Shown: in pieces, positions 1 through 11,940 of the stretch
Layout: every line of letters begins with the position of its first letter
How positions within the stretch are numbered: the first letter of the stretch is position 1
Source of the DNA: Eutrigla gurnardus
Taxonomy: Eukaryota > Chordata > Actinopteri > Perciformes > Triglidae
Direction: 5' to 3'
Assembly (NCBI GenBank): GCA_963514095.1
Contig: CAUPSS010000009.1
Location: 806,001 to 870,000 of the forward strand
DNA: 64,000 bases
Position numbers and translations under genes: made by a program
Notes under the pieces: model-generated
The model's input: only the letters and a program-made list of their open reading frames with translations
Databases searched by the model: none
What the model was told of the DNA's origin: nothing

Positions 1-2821
1 GTTACCTGTCTGTCTCTACATGTCAGCCCTGTGATAGACTGGTTACCTGTCTGTCTCTACATGTCCCCCTGTGATAGACTGGTTACCTGTCGGTCTCTAC
101 ATGTCTCCCTGTGATAGACTGGTTACCTGTCTGTCTCTACATGTCTCCCTGTGATAGACTGGTTACGTGTCTGTCTCCACATGTCTCCATGTGATAGACT
201 GGTTACCTGTCTGTCTCTACATGTCAGCCCTATGATAGACTGGTTACCTGTCTGTCTCTACATGTCAGCCCTGTGATAGACTGGTTACCTGTCTGTCTCT
301 ACATGTCAGCCCTGTGATAGACTGGTTACCTGTCTGTCTGTACATGTCTCCCTGTGATAGACTGGTTACCTGTCTGTCTCTACATGTCTCCCTGTGATAG
401 ACTGGTTACCTGTCTGTCTCTACATGTCAGCCCTGTGATAGACTGGTTACCTGTCTGTCTCTACATGTCAGCCCTGTGATAGACTGGTTGCCTGTCTGTC
501 TCTACATGTCAGCCCTGTGATAGACTGGTTACCTGTCTGTCTCTACATGTCTCCCTGTGATAGACTGGTTACCTGTCTGTCTCTACATGTCGGCCCCATG
601 ATATACTGGTTACCTGTCTGTCTCTACATGTCCCCCTGTGATAGACTGGTTACCTGTCTGTCTCTACATGTCTCCCTGTGATAGACTGGTCACCTGTCTG
701 TCTCTACATGTCTCCCTGTGATAGACTGGTTACCTGTCTGTCTTTACATGTCTCCCTGTGATAGACTGGTTACCTGTCTGTCTCTCCATGTCTCCCTGTG
801 ATAGACTGGTTACCTGTCTGTCTCTACATGTCTCCCTGTGATAGACTGGTTACCTGTCTGTCTCTACATGTCCCCCTGTGATAGACTGGTTACCTGTCTG
901 TCTCTACATGTCTCCATGTGATAGACTGGTTACCTGTCTGTCTCTACATGTCTCCCTGTGATAGACTGGTTAACTGTCTGTCTCTACATGTCCCCCTGTG
1001 ATAGACTGGTTACCTGTCTGTCTCTACATGTCTCCCTGTGATAGACTGGTTACCTGTCTGTCTCTACATGTCGGCCCCGTGATAGACTGGTTACCTGTCT
1101 GTCTCTACATGTCTCCCTGTGATAGACTGGTTACCTGTCTGTCTCTACATGTCTCCCTGTGATAGACTGGTTACCTGTCTGTCTCTACATGTCCCCCTGT
1201 GATAGACTGGTTACCTGTCGGTCTCTACATGTCTCCCTGTGATAGACTGGTTACCTGTCTGTCTCTACATGTCTCCCTGTGATAGACTGGTTACCTGTCT
1301 GTCTCCACATGTCTCCATGTGATAGACTGGTTACCTGTCTGTCTCTACATGTCAGCCCTATGATAGACTGGTTACCTGTCTGTCTCTACATGTCAGCCCT
1401 GTGATAGACTGGTTACCTGTCTGTCTCTACATGTCAGCCCTGTGATAGACTGGTTACCTGTCTGTCTGTACATGTCTCCCTGTGATAGACTGGTTACCTG
1501 TCTGTCTCTACATGTCTCCCTGTGATAGACTGGTTACCTGTCTGTCTCTACATGTCTCCCTGTGATAGACTGGTCACCTGTCTGTCTCTACATGTCTCCC
1601 TGTGATAGACTGGTTACCTGTCTGTCTTTACATGTCTCCCTGTGATAGACTGGTTACCTGTCTGTCTCTACATGTCTCCCTGTGATAGACTGGTTACCTG
1701 TCTGTCTCTACATGTCTCCCTGTGATAGACTGGTTACCTGTCTGTCTCTACATGTCCCCCTGTGATAGACTGGTTACCTGTCTGTCTCTACATGTCTCCC
1801 TGTGATAGACTGGTTACCTGTCTGTCTCTACATGTCTCCCTGTGATAGACTGGCTACCTGTCTGTCTCTACATGTCCCCCTGTGATAGACTGGTTACCTG
1901 TCTGTCTCTACATGTCTCCCTGTGATAGACTGGTTACCTGTCTGTCTCTACATGTCGGCCCCATGATAGACTGGTTACCTGTCTGTCTCTACATGTCTCC
2001 CTGTGATAGACTGGTTACCTGTCTGTCTCTACATGTCGGCCCTGTGATAGACTGGTTACCTGTCTGTCTCTACATGTCAGCCCTGTGATAGACTGGTTGC
2101 CTGTCTGTCTCTACATGTCTCCCTGTGATAGACTGGTTACCTGTCTGTCTCTACATGTCGGCCCCGTGATAGACTGGTTACCTGTCTGTCTCTACATGTC
2201 TCCCTGTGATAGACTGGTTACCTGTCTGTCTCTACATGTCTCCCTGTGATAGACTGGTTACCTGTCTGTCTCTACATGTCCCCCTGTGATAGACTGGTTA
2301 CCTGTCGGTCTCTACATGTCTCCCTGTGATAGACTGGTTACCTGTCTGTCTCTACATGTCTCCCTGTGATAGACTGGTTACCTGTCTGTCTCCACATGTC
2401 TCCATGTGATAGACTGGTTACCTGTCTGTCTCTACATGTCAGCCCTATGATAGACTGGTTACCTGTCTGTCTCTACATGTCAGCCCTGTGATAGACTGGT
2501 TACCTGTCTGTCTCTACATGTCAGCCCTGTGATAGACTGGTTACCTGTCTGTCTGTACATGTCTCCCTGTGATAGACTGGTTACCTGTCTGTCTCTACAT
2601 GTCTCCCTGTGATAGACTGGTTACCTGTCTGTCTCTACATGTCCCCATGTGATAGACTTATTACCTGTCTGTCTCTACATGTCTCCCTGTGATAGACTGG
2701 TTACCTGTCTGTCTCTACATGTCGGCCCTGTGATAGACTGGTTACCTGTCTGTCTCTACATGTCAGCCCTGTGATAGACTGGTTGCCTGTCTGTCTCTAC
2801 ATGTCTCCCTGTGATAGACTG
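1..2821. repeat. Higher-order repeat, copy 1 (2,821 bp, about 70 units)
   Basis: Positions 1 to about 2,300 align with 2,822 to about 5,120 at a fixed offset of 2,821. Landmarks: the GTTAAC unit at 969 recurs at 3,790, and the GGCTACC variant near 1,853 recurs near 4,674. From there to the end of the unit the match is to copy 2 at offset 3,345; for example the GACTTATTACC variant near 2,656 recurs at 6,001. 2,821 fits 70 units of which 21 are 41-mers. Private changes seen in this copy include ATATACTGG at about 601 and GTCCCCATG at 2,641, so identity to copy 2 is very high but not complete. Confidence 0.9.
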
Positions 2822-5800
2822 GTTACCTGTCTGTCTCTACATGTCAGCCCTGTGATAGACTGGTTACCTGTCTGTCTCTACATGTCCCCCTGTGATAGAC
2901 TGGTTACCTGTCGGTCTCTACATGTCTCCCTGTGATAGACTGGTTACCTGTCTGTCTCTACATGTCTCCCTGTGATAGACTGGTTACGTGTCTGTCTCCA
3001 CATGTCTCCATGTGATAGACTGGTTACCTGTCTGTCTCTACATGTCAGCCCTATGATAGACTGGTTACCTGTCTGTCTCTACATGTCAGCCCTGTGATAG
3101 ACTGGTTACCTGTCTGTCTCTACATGTCAGCCCTGTGATAGACTGGTTACCTGTCTGTCTGTACATGTCTCCCTGTGATAGACTGGTTACCTGTCTGTCT
3201 CTACATGTCTCCCTGTGATAGACTGGTTACCTGTCTGTCTCTACATGTCAGCCCTGTGATAGACTGGTTACCTGTCTGTCTCTACATGTCAGCCCTGTGA
3301 TAGACTGGTTGCCTGTCTGTCTCTACATGTCAGCCCTGTGATAGACTGGTTACCTGTCTGTCTCTACATGTCTCCCTGTGATAGACTGGTTACCTGTCTG
3401 TCTCTACATGTCGGCCCCATGATAGACTGGTTACCTGTCTGTCTCTACATGTCCCCCTGTGATAGACTGGTTACCTGTCTGTCTCTACATGTCTCCCTGT
3501 GATAGACTGGTCACCTGTCTGTCTCTACATGTCTCCCTGTGATAGACTGGTTACCTGTCTGTCTTTACATGTCTCCCTGTGATAGACTGGTTACCTGTCT
3601 GTCTCTCCATGTCTCCCTGTGATAGACTGGTTACCTGTCTGTCTCTACATGTCTCCCTGTGATAGACTGGTTACCTGTCTGTCTCTACATGTCCCCCTGT
3701 GATAGACTGGTTACCTGTCTGTCTCTACATGTCTCCATGTGATAGACTGGTTACCTGTCTGTCTCTACATGTCTCCCTGTGATAGACTGGTTAACTGTCT
3801 GTCTCTACATGTCCCCCTGTGATAGACTGGTTACCTGTCTGTCTCTACATGTCTCCCTGTGATAGACTGGTTACCTGTCTGTCTCTACATGTCGGCCCCG
3901 TGATAGACTGGTTACCTGTCTGTCTCTACATGTCTCCCTGTGATAGACTGGTTACCTGTCTGTCTCTACATGTCTCCCTGTGATAGACTGGTTACCTGTC
4001 TGTCTCTACATGTCCCCCTGTGATAGACTGGTTACCTGTCGGTCTCTACATGTCTCCCTGTGATAGACTGGTTACCTGTCTGTCTCTACATGTCTCCCTG
4101 TGATAGACTGGTTACCTGTCTGTCTCCACATGTCTCCATGTGATAGACTGGTTACCTGTCTGTCTCTACATGTCAGCCCTATGATAGACTGGTTACCTGT
4201 CTGTCTCTACATGTCAGCCCTGTGATAGACTGGTTACCTGTCTGTCTCTACATGTCAGCCCTGTGATAGACTGGTTACCTGTCTGTCTGTACATGTCTCC
4301 CTGTGATAGACTGGTTACCTGTCTGTCTCTACATGTCTCCCTGTGATAGACTGGTTACCTGTCTGTCTCTACATGTCTCCCTGTGATAGACTGGTCACCT
4401 GTCTGTCTCTACATGTCTCCCTGTGATAGACTGGTTACCTGTCTGTCTTTACATGTCTCCCTGTGATAGACTGGTTACCTGTCTGTCTCTACATGTCTCC
4501 CTGTGATAGACTGGTTACCTGTCTGTCTCTACATGTCTCCCTGTGATAGACTGGTTACCTGTCTGTCTCTACATGTCCCCCTGTGATAGACTGGTTACCT
4601 GTCTGTCTCTACATGTCTCCCTGTGATAGACTGGTTACCTGTCTGTCTCTACATGTCTCCCTGTGATAGACTGGCTACCTGTCTGTCTCTACATGTCCCC
4701 CTGTGATAGACTGGTTACCTGTCTGTCTCTACATGTCTCCCTGTGATAGACTGGTTACCTGTCTGTCTCTACATGTCGGCCCCATGATAGACTGGTTACC
4801 TGTCTGTCTCTACATGTCTCCCTGTGATAGACTGGTTACCTGTCTGTCTCTACATGTCGGCCCTGTGATAGACTGGTTACCTGTCTGTCTCTACATGTCA
4901 GCCCTGTGATAGACTGGTTGCCTGTCTGTCTCTACATGTCTCCCTGTGATAGACTGGTTACCTGTCTGTCTCTACATGTCGGCCCCGTGATAGACTGGTT
5001 ACCTGTCTGTCTCTACATGTCTCCCTGTGATAGACTGGTTACCTGTCTGTCTCTACATGTCTCCCTGTGATAGACTGGTTACCTGTCTGTCTCTACATGT
5101 CCCCCTGTGATAGACTGGTTACCTGTCTGTCTCTACATGTCTCCCTGTGATAGACTGGTTACCTGTCTGTCTCTACATGTCTCCCTGTGATAGACTGGCT
5201 ACCTGTCTGTCTCTACATGTCCCCCTGTGATAGACTGGTTACCTGTCTGTCTCTACATGTCTCCCTGTGATAGACTGGTTACCTGTCTGTCTCTACATGT
5301 CGGCCCCATGATAGACTGGTTACCTGTCTGTCTCTACATGTCTCCCTGTGATAGACTGGTTACCTGTCTGTCTCTACATGTCGGCCCTGTGATAGACTGG
5401 TTACCTGTCTGTCTCTACATGTCAGCCCTGTGATAGACTGGTTGCCTGTCTGTCTCTACATGTCTCCCTGTGATAGACTGGTTACCTGTCTGTCTCTACA
5501 TGTCGGCCCCGTGATAGACTGGTTACCTGTCTGTCTCTACATGTCTCCCTGTGATAGACTGGTTACCTGTCTGTCTCTACATGTCTCCCTGTGATAGACT
5601 GGTTACCTGTCTGTCTCTACATGTCCCCCTGTGATAGACTGGTTACCTGTCGGTCTCTACATGTCTCCCTGTGATAGACTGGTTACCTGTCTGTCTCTAC
5701 ATGTCTCCCTGTGATAGACTGGTTACCTGTCTGTCTCCACATGTCTCCATGTGATAGACTGGTTACCTGTCTGTCTCTACATGTCAGCCCTATGATAGAC

Positions 5801-6166
5801 TGGTTACCTGTCTGTCTCTACATGTCAGCCCTGTGATAGACTGGTTACCTGTCTGTCTCTACATGTCAGCCCTGTGATAGACTGGTTACCTGTCTGTCTG
5901 TACATGTCTCCCTGTGATAGACTGGTTACCTGTCTGTCTCTACATGTCTCCCTGTGATAGACTGGTTACCTGTCTGTCTCTACATGTCCCCCTGTGATAG
6001 ACTTATTACCTGTCTGTCTCTACATGTCTCCCTGTGATAGACTGGTTACCTGTCTGTCTCTACATGTCGGCCCTGTGATAGACTGGTTACCTGTCTGTCT
6101 CTACATGTCAGCCCTGTGATAGACTGGTTGCCTGTCTGTCTCTACATGTCTCCCTGTGATAGACTG
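2822..6166. repeat. Higher-order repeat, copy 2 (3,345 bp, about 83 units)
   Basis: This copy begins with the same barcode as position 1: a CAGCCCTG unit, a CCCCCTG unit, then a TCGGTC unit. It is 524 bp longer than copies 1 and 3 because a 13-unit segment is duplicated inside it (separate entry). Offset 3,345 links 2,822 to 6,167, the GTTAAC site 3,790 to 7,135 and the GACTTATT variant 2,656 to 6,001. 3,345 = 2,821 + 524 exactly, so the extra length is fully explained. Confidence 0.9.
4576..5623. repeat. 524-bp tandem duplication (13 units) inside HOR copy 2
   Basis: 4,576-5,099 and 5,100-5,623 are the same 13-unit series at offset 524: the CGGCCCTG unit at 4,856 recurs at 5,380, and the GGCTACC variant near 4,674 recurs near 5,198. 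Breakpoints can be placed only to within one or two units because neighbouring units are identical. Copies 1 and 3 carry this segment once, so the duplication arose after, or during, amplification of the larger repeat. Confidence 0.88.
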
Positions 6167-8987
6167 GTTACCTGTCTGTCTCTACATGTCAGCCCTGTGA
6201 TAGACTGGTTACCTGTCTGTCTCTACATGTCCCCCTGTGATAGACTGGTTACCTGTCGGTCTCTACATGTCTCCCTGTGATAGACTGGTTACCTGTCTGT
6301 CTCTACATGTCTCCCTGTGATAGACTGGTTACGTGTCTGTCTCCACATGTCTCCATGTGATAGACTGGTTACCTGTCTGTCTCTACATGTCAGCCCTATG
6401 ATAGACTGGTTACCTGTCTGTCTCTACATGTCAGCCCTGTGATAGACTGGTTACCTGTCTGTCTCTACATGTCAGCCCTGTGATAGACTGGTTACCTGTC
6501 TGTCTGTACATGTCTCCCTGTGATAGACTGGTTACCTGTCTGTCTCTACATGTCTCCCTGTGATAGACTGGTTACCTGTCTGTCTCTACATGTCAGCCCT
6601 GTGATAGACTGGTTACCTGTCTGTCTCTACATGTCAGCCCTGTGATAGACTGGTTGCCTGTCTGTCTCTACATGTCAGCCCTGTGATAGACTGGTTACCT
6701 GTCTGTCTCTACATGTCTCCCTGTGATAGACTGGTTACCTGTCTGTCTCTACATGTCGGCCCCATGATAGACTGGTTACCTGTCTGTCTCTACATGTCCC
6801 CCTGTGATAGACTGGTTACCTGTCTGTCTCTACATGTCTCCCTGTGATAGACTGGTCACCTGTCTGTCTCTACATGTCTCCCTGTGATAGACTGGTTACC
6901 TGTCTGTCTTTACATGTCTCCCTGTGATAGACTGGTTACCTGTCTGTCTCTCCATGTCTCCCTGTGATAGACTGGTTACCTGTCTGTCTCTACATGTCTC
7001 CCTGTGATAGACTGGTTACCTGTCTGTCTCTACATGTCCCCCTGTGATAGACTGGTTACCTGTCTGTCTCTACATGTCTCCATGTGATAGACTGGTTACC
7101 TGTCTGTCTCTACATGTCTCCCTGTGATAGACTGGTTAACTGTCTGTCTCTACATGTCCCCCTGTGATAGACTGGTTACCTGTCTGTCTCTACATGTCTC
7201 CCTGTGATAGACTGGTTACCTGTCTGTCTCTACATGTCGGCCCCGTGATAGACTGGTTACCTGTCTGTCTCTACATGTCTCCCTGTGATAGACTGGTTAC
7301 CTGTCTGTCTCTACATGTCTCCCTGTGATAGACTGGTTACCTGTCTGTCTCTACATGTCCCCCTGTGATAGACTGGTTACCTGTCGGTCTCTACATGTCT
7401 CCCTGTGATAGACTGGTTACCTGTCTGTCTCTACATGTCTCCCTGTGATAGACTGGTTACCTGTCTGTCTCCACATGTCTCCATGTGATAGACTGGTTAC
7501 CTGTCTGTCTCTACATGTCAGCCCTATGATAGACTGGTTACCTGTCTGTCTCTACATGTCAGCCCTGTGATAGACTGGTTACCTGTCTGTCTCTACATGT
7601 CAGCCCTGTGATAGACTGGTTACCTGTCTGTCTGTACATGTCTCCCTGTGATAGACTGGTTACCTGTCTGTCTCTACATGTCTCCCTGTGATAGACTGGT
7701 TACCTGTCTGTCTCTACATGTCTCCCTGTGATAGACTGGTCACCTGTCTGTCTCTACATGTCTCCCTGTGATAGACTGGTTACCTGTCTGTCTTTACATG
7801 TCTCCCTGTGATAGACTGGTTACCTGTCTGTCTCTACATGTCTCCCTGTGATAGACTGGTTACCTGTCTGTCTCTACATGTCTCCCTGTGATAGACTGGT
7901 TACCTGTCTGTCTCTACATGTCCCCCTGTGATAGACTGGTTACCTGTCTGTCTCTACATGTCTCCCTGTGATAGACTGGTTACCTGTCTGTCTCTACATG
8001 TCTCCCTGTGATAGACTGGCTACCTGTCTGTCTCTACATGTCCCCCTGTGATAGACTGGTTACCTGTCTGTCTCTACATGTCTCCCTGTGATAGACTGGT
8101 TACCTGTCTGTCTCTACATGTCGGCCCCATGATAGACTGGTTACCTGTCTGTCTCTACATGTCTCCCTGTGATAGACTGGTTACCTGTCTGTCTCTACAT
8201 GTCGGCCCTGTGATAGACTGGTTACCTGTCTGTCTCTACATGTCAGCCCTGTGATAGACTGGTTGCCTGTCTGTCTCTACATGTCTCCCTGTGATAGACT
8301 GGTTACCTGTCTGTCTCTACATGTCGGCCCCGTGATAGACTGGTTACCTGTCTGTCTCTACATGTCTCCCTGTGATAGACTGGTTACCTGTCTGTCTCTA
8401 CATGTCTCCCTGTGATAGACTGGTTACCTGTCTGTCTCTACATGTCCCCCTGTGATAGACTGGTTACCTGTCGGTCTCTACATGTCTCCCTGTGATAGAC
8501 TGGTTACCTGTCTGTCTCTACATGTCTCCCTGTGATAGACTGGTTACCTGTCTGTCTCCACATGTCTCCATGTGATAGACTGGTTACCTGTCTGTCTCTA
8601 CATGTCAGCCCTATGATAGACTGGTTACCTGTCTGTCTCTACATGTCAGCCCTGTGATAGACTGGTTACCTGTCTGTCTCTACATGTCAGCCCTGTGATA
8701 GACTGGTTACCTGTCTGTCTGTACATGTCTCCCTGTGATAGACTGGTTACCTGTCTGTCTCTACATGTCTCCCTGTGATAGACTGGTTACCTGTCTGTCT
8801 CTACATGTCCCCCTGTGATAGACTTATTACCTGTCTGTCTCTACATGTCTCCCTGTGATAGACTGGTTACCTGTCTGTCTCTACATGTCGGCCCTGTGAT
8901 AGACTGGTTACCTGTCTGTCTCTACATGTCAGCCCTGTGATAGACTGGTTGCCTGTCTGTCTCTACATGTCTCCCTGTGATAGACTG
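6167..8987. repeat. Higher-order repeat, copy 3 (2,821 bp)
   Basis: It aligns with copy 2 at offset 3,345 up to about 8,466, then at offset 2,821 (6,001 to 8,822 for the GACTTATT variant), so it lacks the 524-bp duplication. The regular 2.8-kb periodicity ends here: at 8,988 the expected CAGCCCTG, CCCCCTG, TCGGTC start is replaced by a CGGCCCCG unit and a 686-bp module repeat begins. Confidence 0.88.
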
Positions 8988-9480
8988 GTTACCTGTCTGT
9001 CTCTACATGTCGGCCCCGTGATAGACTGGTTACCTGTCTGTCTCTACATGTCTCCCTGTGATAGACTGGTTACCTGTCTGTCTCTACATGTCTCCCTGTG
9101 ATAGACTGGTTACCTGTCTGTCTCTACATGTCCCCCTGTGATAGACTGGTTACCTGTCGGTCTCTACATGTCTCCCTGTGATAGACTGGTTACCTGTCTG
9201 TCTCTACATGTCTCCCTGTGATAGACTGGTTACCTGTCTGTCTCCACATGTCTCCATGTGATAGACTGGTTACCTGTCTGTCTCTACATGTCAGCCCTAT
9301 GATAGACTGGTTACCTGTCTGTCTCTACATGTCAGCCCTGTGATAGACTGGTTACCTGTCTGTCTCTACATGTCAGCCCTGTGATAGACTGGTTACCTGT
9401 CTGTCTGTACATGTCTCCCTGTGATAGACTGGTTACCTGTCTGTCTCTACATGTCTCCCTGTGATAGACTGGTTACCTGT
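8160..9480. repeat. 686-bp module in tandem (17 units per copy)
   Basis: CGGCCCTG at 8,201 recurs at 8,887, and CGGCCCCG at 8,323 recurs at 9,009, both at offset 686. 686 fits 17 units with six 41-mers. Module order: CGGCCCTG, CAGCCCTG followed by GGTTGCC, TCTCCCTG, CGGCCCCG, two TCTCCCTG, CCCCCTG, TCGGTC, then the CTCCACATG, CAGCCCTATG and CTGTACATG series. The second copy ends near 9,480 where the expected GACTTATT unit is replaced. The same spacing is seen from 2,035 to 2,721 and from 5,380 to 6,066 inside HOR copies 1 and 2. Confidence 0.85.
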
Positions 9481-11940
9481 CTGTCTCTACATGTCAGCCC
9501 TGTGATAGACTGGTTGCCTGTCTGTCTCTACATGTCAGCCCTGTGATAGACTGGTTACCTGTCTGTCTCTACATGTCTTCCTGTGATAGACTGGTTACCT
9601 GTCTGTCTCTACATGTCTCCCTGTGATAGACTGGTTACCTGTCTGTCTCTACATGTCAGCCCTGTGATAGACTGGTCACCTGTCTGTCTCTACATGTCAG
9701 CCCTATGATAGACTGGTTACCTGTCTGTCTCTACATGTCTCCCTGTGATAGACTGGTTACCTGTCTGTCTCTACATGTCTCCCTGTGATAGACTGGTTAC
9801 CTGTCTGTCTCCACATGTCTCCATGTGATAGACTGGTTACCTGTCTGTCTCTACATGTCAGCCCTATGATAGACTGGTTACCTGTCTGTCTTTACATGTC
9901 AGCCCTGTGATAGACTGGTTACCTGTCTGTCTCTACATGTCAGCCCTGTGATAGACTGGTTACCTGTCTGTCTGTACATGTCTCCCTGTGATAGACTGGT
10001 TACCTGTCTGTCTCTACATGTCTCCCTGTGATAGACTGGTTACCTGTCTGTCTCTACATGTCTCCCTGTGATAGACTGGTCACCTGTCTGTCTCTACATG
10101 TCTCCCTGTGATAGACTGGTTACCTGTCTGTCTTTACATGTCTCCCTGTGATAGACTGGTTACCTGTCTGTCTCTTCATGTCTCCCTGTGATAGACTGGT
10201 TACCTGTCTGTCTGTACATGTCCCCCTGTGATAGACTGGTTACCTGTCGGTCTCTACATGTCTCCCTGTGATAGACTGGTTACCTGTCTGTCTGTACATG
10301 TCTCCCTGTGATAGACTGGTTACCTGTCTGTCTCTACATGTCTCCCTGTGATAGACTGGTTACCTGTCTGTCTCTACATGTCAGCCCTGTGATAGACTGG
10401 TTACCTGTCTGTCTCTACATGTCTCCCTGTGATAGACTGGTTACCTGTCTGTCTCTACATGTCTCCCTGTGATAGACTGGTCACCTGTCTGTCTCTACAT
10501 GTCTCCCTGTGATAGACTGGTTACCTGTCTGTCTTTACATGTCTCCCTGTGATAGACTGGTTACCTGTCTGTCTCTACATGTCTCCCTGTGATAGACTGG
10601 TTACCTGTCTGTCTCTACATGTCTCCCTGTGATAGACTGGTTACCTGTCTGTCTCTACATGTCCCCCTGTGATAGACTGGTTACCTGTCTGTCTCTACAT
10701 GTCTCCCTGTGATAGACTGGTTACCTGTCTGTCTCTACATGTCGGCCCCATGATAGACTGGTTACCTGTCTGTCTCTACATGTCTCCCTGTGATAGACTG
10801 GTTACCTGTCTGTCTCTACATGTCTCCCTGTGATAGACTGGTTACCTGTCTGTCTCTACATGTCGGCCCTGTGATAGACTGGTTACCTGTCTGTCTCTGT
10901 ATGTCAGCCCTGTGATAGACTGGTTGCCTGTCTGTCTCTACATGTCAGCCCTGTGATGGACTGGTTACCTGTCTGTCTCTACATGTCTCCCTGTGATAGA
11001 CTGGTTACCTGTCAGTCTCTACATGTCTCCCTGTGATAGACTGGTTACCTGTCTGTCTCTACATGTCTCCCTGTGATAGACTGGTTACCTGTCTGTCTCT
11101 ACATGTCAGCCCTGTGATAGACTGGTCACCTGTCTGTCTCTACATGTCAGCCTGTGATAGACTTGTTACCTGTCTGTCTCTACATGTCAGCCCTGTGATA
11201 GACTGGTCACCTGTCTCTCTCTACATGTCAGCCCTGTGATAGACTGGTCACCTGTCTGTCTTTACATGTCTCCCTGTGATAGACTGGTTACCTGTCTGTC
11301 TCTACATGTCTCCCTGTGATAGACTGGTTACCTGTCTGTCTATACATGTCAGCCCTGTGATAGACTGGTTACCTGTCTGTCTCTACATGTCCCCCTGTGA
11401 TAGACTGGTTACCTGTCGGTCTCTACATGTCTCCCTGTGATAGACTGGTTACCTGTCTGTCTCTACATGTCTCCCTGTGATAGACTGGTTACGTGTCTGT
11501 CTCCACATGTCTCCATGTGATAGACTGGTTACCTGTCTGTCTCTACATGTCAGCCCTATGATAGACTGGTTACCTGTCTGTCTCTACATGTCAGCCCTGT
11601 GATAGACTGGTTACCTGTCTGTCTCTACATGTCAGCCCTGTGATAGACTGGTTACCTGTCTGTCTGTACATGTCTCCCTGTGATAGACTGGTTACCTGTC
11701 TGTCTCTACATGTCTCCCTGTGATAGACTGGTTACCTGTCTGTCTCTACATGTCAGCCCTGTGATAGACTGGTTACCTGTCTGTCTCTACATGTCAGCCC
11801 TGTGATAGACTGGTTGCCTGTCTGTCTCTACATGTCAGCCCTGTGATAGACTGGTTACCTGTCTGTCTCTACATGTCTCCCTGTGATAGACTGGTTACCT
11901 GTCTGTCTCTACATGTCGGCCCTGTGATAGACTGGTTACC
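9480..11940. repeat. Mixed-order array segment between HOR blocks
   Basis: Same 40/41-bp units, but no close tandem duplicate of the whole segment. It introduces series used later: the CTTCATG unit at 10,174 with flanking CTGTACATG units (compare 20,742, 24,210, 32,295, 37,653 and 42,562). Around 10,740-11,280 lies the CGGCCCCATG to CAGCCTG series, which recurs at 25.1-25.6, 27.0-27.6, 39.4-39.9, 43.2-43.7, 44.6-45.1, 53.7-54.2 and 61.7-62.1 kb. From about 11,360 to 11,905 the order again follows the start of the 2.8-kb repeat (compare 2,840-3,400). A private CTCTGTATG change lies near 10,897. Confidence 0.75.
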
